In this document: positions 52,537 to 57,559 of the stretch, piece after piece
Layout of the letters: each line of letters starts with the position of its first letter
How positions within the stretch are numbered: position 1 is the stretch's first letter
Source of the DNA: an uncultured Burkholderiales bacterium
Lineage (GTDB): Bacteria; Pseudomonadota; Gammaproteobacteria; Burkholderiales; Burkholderiaceae_C
Length of the DNA: 57,559 bases
Direction of reading: 5' to 3'
Assembly (NCBI GenBank): GCA_903830725.1
Contig: CAIKVH010000092.1
Span: forward strand, 1 to 57,559
Notes under the pieces: generated by a model
The model's database searches: none
Told to the model about the DNA's origin: nothing
Seen by the model: only the letters and a program-made list of their open reading frames with translations
Position numbers and translations under genes: made by a program

Positions 52537-53530
52537 GGATATGAGCGTCTGTTATTAGCTTAGTATATTGATTTAAATCGGACTGAATTCTAAGCACAAA
52601 TTCTGCAGGTGTGCTTGCTATTATTTCATTTCCCCCCTCCTCTACAAGTCTCTGGATAGCTTGCGGGGATTTCAGGACCTTGACCATTTCAGTATTTAAC
52701 TTTTTAATAATCTCAGGATCTGTTCCAGCAGGAGCTAGTAATCCTTGAAATTGAGTAACGTTAAAGCCTGAATATCCTAACTCATCCAAGGTGGCAAGGT
52801 TTGTAATTGCTTTGCTTCTTTTGATACCACTAACTGCAAAACCCCTTAGTTTGTTTGCTTTAATCATAGGAACAGCAGTAACAATCGGTTCAAATGTAAA
52901 TGATAGTTGATTGGCCAACAGGTCTGATAAGGCTGGCGCCGCACCTTTATAGGGCACATGTGTCATTTCAACACCAGTCATTAGCGCTAATAATTCACCG
53001 GCTAAATGGCCACCTCCACCTACCCCAGTAGAGCCATAACTTAGTGCTCCGGGTTTTTGTTTTGCGATTTCGATTAAATCAGAAATTGACTTTATAGGAG
53101 AAGCATAAGGAACGACAAGTGCATATTGATAGCTAGTACCTAAACAAACTGGTATGAAATCTTTTTGTGAATCATAGGGTACCTTTTTGTACAAAACAGG
53201 ATTGACTACTATTGGCCCGCTTGCAGTAAAAAGTAAGGTGTATCCATCGGGGACAGATTTAGCGACAAGATCAGTACCGATCATTCCGTTTGCGCCGGGA
53301 CGGTTATCAATAATAATTGATTGCCCCAAACCTAGGGACATTCCTTGCGCAATAAAACGAGCACTAATATCTGCCGCTCCTCCAGGTGGATAAGGGACAA
53401 TTAATTTTATTGGTTTACTTGGATACTTTGTTTCAGCACCTAAATCAAATGTTATTGCAGTAAATAAAGATAAACCTATAAAAAATACTTTTATAGAAAA
53501 ATAGCTCATGATTCGTTTTGTAACTTTCAT
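52526..53530 (-). CDS. Tripartite tricarboxylate transporter (Bug) solute-binding protein
   Basis: Second Bug-type periplasmic receptor in the window, 334 residues. Signal peptide ends DLGAET; then KYPSKPIKLIVPYPPGGAAD, the carboxylate-holding loop, PDGYTLLFTASGPIVVNP, and EMTHVPYKGAAPALSDLL, all conserved. No TctA/TctB membrane genes are present. It shares a one-base overlap (TGATG) with the upstream dehydrogenase and overlaps the downstream hydrolase. Confidence 0.94.
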   Translation of the reverse strand: MKVTKRIMSYFSIKVFFIGLSLFTAITFDLGAETKYPSKPIKLIVPYPPGGAADISARFIAQGMSLGLGQSIIIDNRPGANGMIGTDLVAKSVPDGYTLLFTASGPIVVNPVLYKKVPYDSQKDFIPVCLGTSYQYALVVPYASPIKSISDLIEIAKQKPGALSYGSTGVGGGGHLAGELLALMTGVEMTHVPYKGAAPALSDLLANQLSFTFEPIVTAVPMIKANKLRGFAVSGIKRSKAITNLATLDELGYSGFNVTQFQGLLAPAGTDPEIIKKLNTEMVKVLKSPQAIQRLVEEGGNEIIASTPAEFVLRIQSDLNQYTKLITDAHIHAE

Positions 53531-54564
53531 CAGATTTCTCCAGCGTATTTTTTAATAATCGCCAAAGTATCTGCGCTTAAAGTGATTCCTTCACGACGCT
53601 GAAGCTCCAACTTTGAAAGCTCTAATTCGCCGGGAACAATAACAGGGTGCGCAGAGTTGGCGGGAGGACTTTCAGTCAAAATTGAAGCAAAATCCTGCAT
53701 TTTTTTAGACAACCAGGCGGAGGATCCCAGAAACTTTGTGTCTATGAGAACATAGAAATGCCCAAGATTTTGTGGCTCACCGGGATTATCCTGCCAAGAC
53801 TTTACGTGCGTCAAATAAGCCGCGTTTGAGAGAAGCCCAGAGAACAAATCAACCATCAATGCCAATCCATAACCCTTATGTCCACCCATGGGTAATAAAA
53901 AACCATCTAATGCAGACTTTGGATCCGTAGTGGGCAAACCTTTTTGGTCCGTGGCCCATGTCTGTGGAATGTCTTCACCGCGCTTCATAGCATTTCGAAT
54001 TTTGGCACGCGCTACGACACTCATTGCCATATCAAGCAAGAAATGCTTTCCACCAGGATTAGGAACCCCAAACCCTAAAGGACTGTTTCCAAGTCGAGCA
54101 TCCGTCCCACCCCATGGTGCAATAGTAGTAGTTGCATTGCTCCCAATAATACTTGCATAACCTTTATCAGCGGCTATAAGTGAATAGGGTGAAATTGGTC
54201 CAAAATGATTACTCCCTCTTGCTAGAACTACACCAACACCAAATTCGCTTGCTAACTCCATTGCTGCCTCAAGTGAATGCATCCCCACTAATGGCCCAGT
54301 ACCGTTATCCCCGTCTAATAGAGCCATTGCGGGTGCTACACGCTCTACTTTTATATTCGGACGAGGATTAATTCCATTGACAATCAATCTTTCTCCATAA
54401 GACTCTACCCTGCTCATTCCATGCGTAGATAATCCGAATAAGTCGGCTAAAACAAGAATTTTGACCACTTTTGCAGAGTCAACTGGGTTTAAGCCCAATT
54501 TGCAAAATGCTTTAATACCTAAATTTGTTAACTCATGTTCGCTGATCTTTACTGTCTGACTCAT
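53530..54564 (-). CDS. Ldh-family (malate/L-sulfolactate/L-lactate) NAD(P)-dependent dehydrogenase
   Basis: Oxidoreductase of the LDH2/MDG2 family, 344 residues from ATG 54564 (the frame opens with a GTG at 54573). Family landmarks: LFGLSTHGMSRVESY, GDNGTGPLVG, VVLARGSNHFGPISPY, GVPNPGGKHFLLDMAMSVVARAKI and LPMGGHKGYGLALMVDL, which include the catalytic His and Lys and the NADP-binding loop specific to this fold. Substrates are 2-hydroxy acids. It heads the unit Ldh-Bug-hydrolase. Confidence 0.92.
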   Translation of the reverse strand: MSQTVKISEHELTNLGIKAFCKLGLNPVDSAKVVKILVLADLFGLSTHGMSRVESYGERLIVNGINPRPNIKVERVAPAMALLDGDNGTGPLVGMHSLEAAMELASEFGVGVVLARGSNHFGPISPYSLIAADKGYASIIGSNATTTIAPWGGTDARLGNSPLGFGVPNPGGKHFLLDMAMSVVARAKIRNAMKRGEDIPQTWATDQKGLPTTDPKSALDGFLLPMGGHKGYGLALMVDLFSGLLSNAAYLTHVKSWQDNPGEPQNLGHFYVLIDTKFLGSSAWLSKKMQDFASILTESPPANSAHPVIVPGELELSKLELQRREGITLSADTLAIIKKYAGEI

Positions 54565-54573
54565 ATCTATCAC

Positions 54574-54809
54574 TCACGTTATTAAAAAAATTTATTACCA
54601 GAAATCTTTGCGTCACTAACAATCTTTGCTCAGCAAAAAATATATCGTTAATTAAGGGAATTCTGAACCTTTATTTTGAATATTTAATCAAAGCCAACTA
54701 TTGCAATAAATGTATGTTAAGTGATTAATGTCAAGTACTATCAATGAATAATTAATTTAAATTTTATTAGATTTACTCCCCAATATATATCAGTAGCAAC
54801 CCGAGCAGA
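54574..54809. other. AT-rich intergenic stretch, no gene seen
   Basis: About 235 bp upstream of the dehydrogenase operon and downstream of the transposase remnant. It is strongly AT-rich and marks the change from metabolic genes to the right-end accessory segment. No hairpin or clear promoter was identified. Confidence 0.4.
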
Positions 54810-55055
54810 TTACAACTCTGCAGCAACCTGCTCGGGGCTAAGTTGCTCAGCAATGCGCTCAAAGGCAGCTTTAAGCACATCAGGCTCAATGCGTCTGGCA
54901 TTACGACTACCTACGGACCTCTCCCCAGCAAGTCGGTCGGCTTGCTTGGGTCGATACCCTCGGCTCCCTTTGTTTCTAACAATCTCTCTAGAAATGGTCG
55001 AGGTACTCCTGCCAAGATTCATGGCAATTTCGGTGCAATTCAATCCTTCTTTCAT
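54810..55055 (-). pseudogene. IS30-family transposase remnant (N-terminal HTH fragment)
   Basis: An 81-residue frame with EGLNCTEIAMNLGRSTSTISREIVRN and GYRPKQADRLAGER, matching the helix-turn-helix region of IS30-type transposases, whose full length is about 320-380 residues. The frame starts just after in-frame stops, lacks the family's upstream segment, and terminates at EQVAAEL before the DDE catalytic domain. So both ends are missing, and I see no terminal inverted repeats. It is a decayed insertion sequence. Confidence 0.8.
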
Positions 55056-55486
55056 GGCAACTTAACGTTACAGGCCAAGAAGCTATGAATACTAAATCAT
55101 TCTCAACCTCTTAACTTTTAGTCAACGTTGCACTTCTTCATTGAATCCACCATTTAAAAATAAGTGAGATATTAAATTTAATATCATCAAAGCTATTTAA
55201 ACAATTCCAGACAAAAAAATCAGTGACTAATTAAAAAATAAATTAATACTAATTGACGGTCACCAATGGAATGAAATAACGAGAATTATTAATAGATAAC
55301 AATATTTTGAATAAATTCAAAAAATACATACTCAAAAAAAATTAGCTGTAATTTTAAAAAATTATTGCTTGAACAGCAATCAAGACAACTAGTAGAGTAT
55401 GACAGCGCACAGATCATTTTAGAGAACATCGGGTAACGTAATGCAAAACAAATATTGAATATTTCAAAATCCTAAAAATCTAATTT
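55056..55486. other. AT-rich region without recognisable genes
   Basis: About 430 bp, very AT-rich, between the IS30 remnant and the next small gene. It contains long A/T runs and no frame with a ribosome site. No tRNA, palindrome or insertion-sequence end was seen. Confidence 0.4.
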
Positions 55487-55717
55487 ATGGTCAAAAAAAA
55501 TTATTACGAACTGGCACAACAGCATAAGTTAATGGCTCAACATCTTAGAAATGCATCCTACTTCTATCACAAACAAGGTGATTTTCAAAAATTTACAAGC
55601 CTAGGATATGAAGCTAGTAGACACGCCAATATTTCTGAAAAATTTAATCACAGGTCCAAACATCAATATTCGACTTGGAAAATAAAATCTCTTATTGATG
55701 TAGAGATTAATTTTTAA
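55487..55717 (+). CDS. Hypothetical small protein
   Basis: Seventy-six residues, unrecognised. It reads MVKKNYYELAQQHKLMAQHL and later GDFQKFTSLGYEASRHANIS, a tyrosine- and histidine-rich sequence predicted mostly helical, with no cysteine, no signal peptide and no membrane segment. No clear Shine-Dalgarno precedes the ATG. It lies 48 bp before the next gene on the same strand. Could be a remnant of the accessory region. Confidence 0.45.
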   Translation: MVKKNYYELAQQHKLMAQHLRNASYFYHKQGDFQKFTSLGYEASRHANISEKFNHRSKHQYSTWKIKSLIDVEINF

Positions 55718-55765
55718 TTGAGAAAAATAATTTCGAAAAACTTCATTTAATCACAAATCTTCATC

Positions 55766-56434
55766 ATGAAAAAAAAGATAATTTTCTTTGCTACGTTTAT
55801 TCTAATAACTTCTATTTCCCTTAATATTTCAGCAATTACATCAGAGGCACCAAAAGCATCAGTAAAAAATAAAAACTCAGCAAAAGGCAAAGATTTACAA
55901 GAAAATATAGAAGATTCAAAGCCTATTAAGAAAGTGTATCTAGATGGTGAACCTCTATTTTATCTTGATGGAAACAGACGACCGACCACAGAACCCTTTA
56001 AGGTAGTAAATGATGACGAATATTTTTTATGCCGAGGAACAGTGAGTCAATGGTATCGAAGACAGATAACAGAAGAATTTAACACTCTTTCTGAAAAAGA
56101 TGGTCTAACGCAAATAACCGGGAAAAATTGTGCTTTAAAACTAACCAGAACTAAATCTGAAAGAAAACTCCCAATAGTAACAGTTGAAATGTTTCCCACT
56201 GCAGGTGCTATGGACCATTGCATACTAGGAGGGGGGTGTAAATCTTCACGCTACGTCATACTTTATGTTAAAGAAAAAGTGCTATATCGAACTTTTATTC
56301 TAAACGAACCAGAAATGGACATTTATAGGGAATATTGTCTAAACAATAAAAGTGAAATACTCTCTGAATCAACTTGTTGGAATCATTTGAACACTGCGAC
56401 ATCAAAAGTCCCTGCCATCAAAAATGCCGATTAA
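55766..56434 (+). CDS. Hypothetical exported protein
   Basis: From ATG 55766 the product is 222 residues with a signal peptide (MKKKIIFFATFILITSISL, cleavage near ISAI). A polar linker rich in Lys/Ser/Asn follows to residue 50. The folded part has VVNDDEYFLCRGTVSQWYRR, GKNCALKLTRTKS, DHCILGGGCKSSRYVI and EYCLNNKSE plus a final Cys in STCWNH, six cysteines suggesting three disulfides. Family not recognised. Confidence 0.6.
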   Translation: MKKKIIFFATFILITSISLNISAITSEAPKASVKNKNSAKGKDLQENIEDSKPIKKVYLDGEPLFYLDGNRRPTTEPFKVVNDDEYFLCRGTVSQWYRRQITEEFNTLSEKDGLTQITGKNCALKLTRTKSERKLPIVTVEMFPTAGAMDHCILGGGCKSSRYVILYVKEKVLYRTFILNEPEMDIYREYCLNNKSEILSESTCWNHLNTATSKVPAIKNAD

Positions 56435-56563
56435 TATATTTACTTAATATTTTCAAGTGGGTCAACGCACAGACCAATCCCTCTAAATTAATTATTGTTA
56501 GTTATGCGCATTTCATTTAAATGCTAATTAATTAAATCTAAAAAAAATACAAAGGTTGAAAAT

Positions 56564-56785
56564 ATGACTAATGATAAATACCAGATCAATGGTAGATCTG
56601 AAGAGATAAATGGATCGATGAAAAATGCACTTGAAAAGCTTCTTGGAAACAACGATATCGAGCTTATGAATACGAATCACAATTATGAAAAAGAAAAAGA
56701 AAAAGAAAAGAATAAAAATTTCTCATTACACAATTTAATGAAAAAGGATCATGCTGTTCAACCACCGCAAAGACCGAAGAATTAA
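56564..56785 (+). CDS. Hypothetical small charged protein
   Basis: Seventy-three residues, not recognised. It reads MTNDKYQINGRSEEINGSMK, then a low-complexity YEKEKEKEKNKN stretch at 42-53. The ATG follows an AGGTTGAAAAT leader, a weak ribosome site. It might be translated, but low complexity and the AT-rich context keep confidence low. It ends 51 bp before the PAS gene. Confidence 0.4.
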   Translation: MTNDKYQINGRSEEINGSMKNALEKLLGNNDIELMNTNHNYEKEKEKEKNKNFSLHNLMKKDHAVQPPQRPKN

Positions 56786-56836
56786 ATTAGAACGTATCCT
56801 TATGTCTACATTATAAATTTTTACACTTGCCTATAA

Positions 56837-57559
56837 ATGATATTTATAAAGTCAAATAACATTAAAAATCCGGTTGATGATTCTATACTTAAAGTGGATA
56901 ACAGTGTGAAAGCAAGTGTGACTGAGGTTAGACGTGAAGAGGCTGTACTTAAAGCTGGCGCTCTTCAAAATGCAATTTTAAATAGCGCAAATTTTTCAAG
57001 TATCGCTACTGATGAAAAAGGTGTTATTCAGATTTTCAACATTGGTGCAGAAAGGATGCTTGGATACACGGCATCAGAAGTTCTCAATAAAATTACACCT
57101 GCAGAAATATCGGATCCTCAAGAAGTTATCGCACGTGCCAAGGCATTAAGCGAAGAACTTTGTACCACTATTGCCCCGGGTTTTGAAGCATTGGTTTTTA
57201 AAGCCTCACGCGGTATCGAAGACATTTATGAACTTACCTATATAAGGAAAGATGGAAGTCGTTTTCCAGCTGTCGTCTCCGTTACTGCTCTTCGTGACAT
57301 TCATGATCACGGAACAATCATTGGGTACTTATTAATTGGAACTGATAATAGCGCACGTAAACAAGCTGAGGAGGCACTTCTCAAAGCTGGAGCTCTACAA
57401 AGTGCAATTTTTAATAGTGCCAATTTCTCAAGTATTGCTACTGATGCCAAAGGTGTTATTCAGATTTTTAATGTTGGCGCAGAACGAATGCTCGGATACA
57501 CAGCCGCAGAAGTAATGAATAGCATCACTCCTGCGGAGATCTCCGATCCTCAAGAAGTA
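56837..57559 (+). CDS. Tandem PAS-domain sensor protein (3' end outside window)
   Basis: From ATG 56837 the frame is open to the window edge for 241 codons. After a short charged lead (to about residue 38) comes a PAS domain, ALQNAILNSANFSSIATDEK, VIQIFNIGAERMLGYTASEV, then a PAC-type end, DIYELTYIRKDGSRFPAVVSVTAL. A second copy starts 144 residues later and is almost identical over the visible part. PAS arrays usually precede kinase or diguanylate-cyclase outputs; the output domain is beyond the window. Confidence 0.88.
   Translation, partial: MIFIKSNNIKNPVDDSILKVDNSVKASVTEVRREEAVLKAGALQNAILNSANFSSIATDEKGVIQIFNIGAERMLGYTASEVLNKITPAEISDPQEVIARAKALSEELCTTIAPGFEALVFKASRGIEDIYELTYIRKDGSRFPAVVSVTALRDIHDHGTIIGYLLIGTDNSARKQAEEALLKAGALQSAIFNSANFSSIATDAKGVIQIFNVGAERMLGYTAAEVMNSITPAEISDPQEV
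56954..57559. repeat. 432-bp direct repeat encoding duplicated PAS modules
   Basis: The stretch starting at 56954 recurs at 57386, a 432-bp (144-codon) period, with the visible 174 bp of the second copy nearly identical; the differences I see are mostly silent third positions. More copies may lie beyond the right edge. Confidence 0.8.

Noticed and set aside
54843-55088. Plus-strand frames over the IS30 remnant
   Set aside because: They are shadows of the transposase coding sequence, which carries clear HTH motifs on the minus strand.

Overview
The window looks like a chromosomal segment of a low-GC member of the Burkholderiales (Betaproteobacteria); a Polynucleobacter-like freshwater lineage is my best guess. 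This rests on gene content: orphan Bug/TTT-type binding proteins, a BKACE enzyme, intracellular PHA depolymerase, TRAP and Liv-type transporters, and an NAD-linked [NiFe] hydrogenase resembling that of Ralstonia/Cupriavidus, at about 40% GC by eye. No database search was possible. I see no tRNA, rRNA or CRISPR array.

Layout. 1-3.9 kb: RND efflux pump (permease cut by the left edge) with its lipoprotein adaptor. 4.1-5.7 kb: HAD phosphatase and FAH-fold hydratase. 5.8-9.7 kb: HupE-like nickel permease, a PII protein, PHA depolymerase, GST, cupin and VOC proteins. 9.8-15.4 kb: two ModA-like binding proteins without an ABC transporter, two MFS exporters, an aldo/keto reductase and a DUF3820-type protein. 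15.5-18.5 kb: complete TRAP transporter dctPQM. 19-24 kb: a 57-residue membrane protein, a BKACE enzyme, a DHA2 exporter, and an amino-acid ABC transporter without an ATPase gene. 24.3-30.3 kb: a third ModA-like protein coupled to a small Cys protein, several lineage-specific secreted proteins, a TPR-LicD fusion, a GNAT acetyltransferase and an unrecognised 458-residue protein. 30.5-34.1 kb: relBE toxin-antitoxin, a Bug protein, an IclR regulator and a divergent shikimate-dehydrogenase-like gene.

34.2-44.6 kb is the centrepiece: a compact hydrogenase locus. hypB-hypF(short)-hypC-hypD-hypE run leftward and hoxF-hoxU-hoxY-hoxH-hoxW-hypA run rightward from a shared 250-bp intergenic region. That region holds an FNR-type box and a good sigma70-like promoter facing hypB. 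The genes encode a group 3d-type cytoplasmic NAD-reducing hydrogenase, its protease and all Hyp functions, except that HypF lacks its N-terminal half. The HupE-like permease near 6 kb may supply nickel.

44.7-54.6 kb: an OFA-family antiporter, a small secreted protein, a Liv-type ABC transporter (livKHMGF) and an Ldh-Bug-metallo-hydrolase cassette. From 54.6 kb the DNA becomes very AT-rich, with an IS30-family remnant, three small unknown genes and the start of a protein with near-identical tandem PAS modules that runs off the right edge. Many genes here start at TTG or GTG, and many are translationally coupled.
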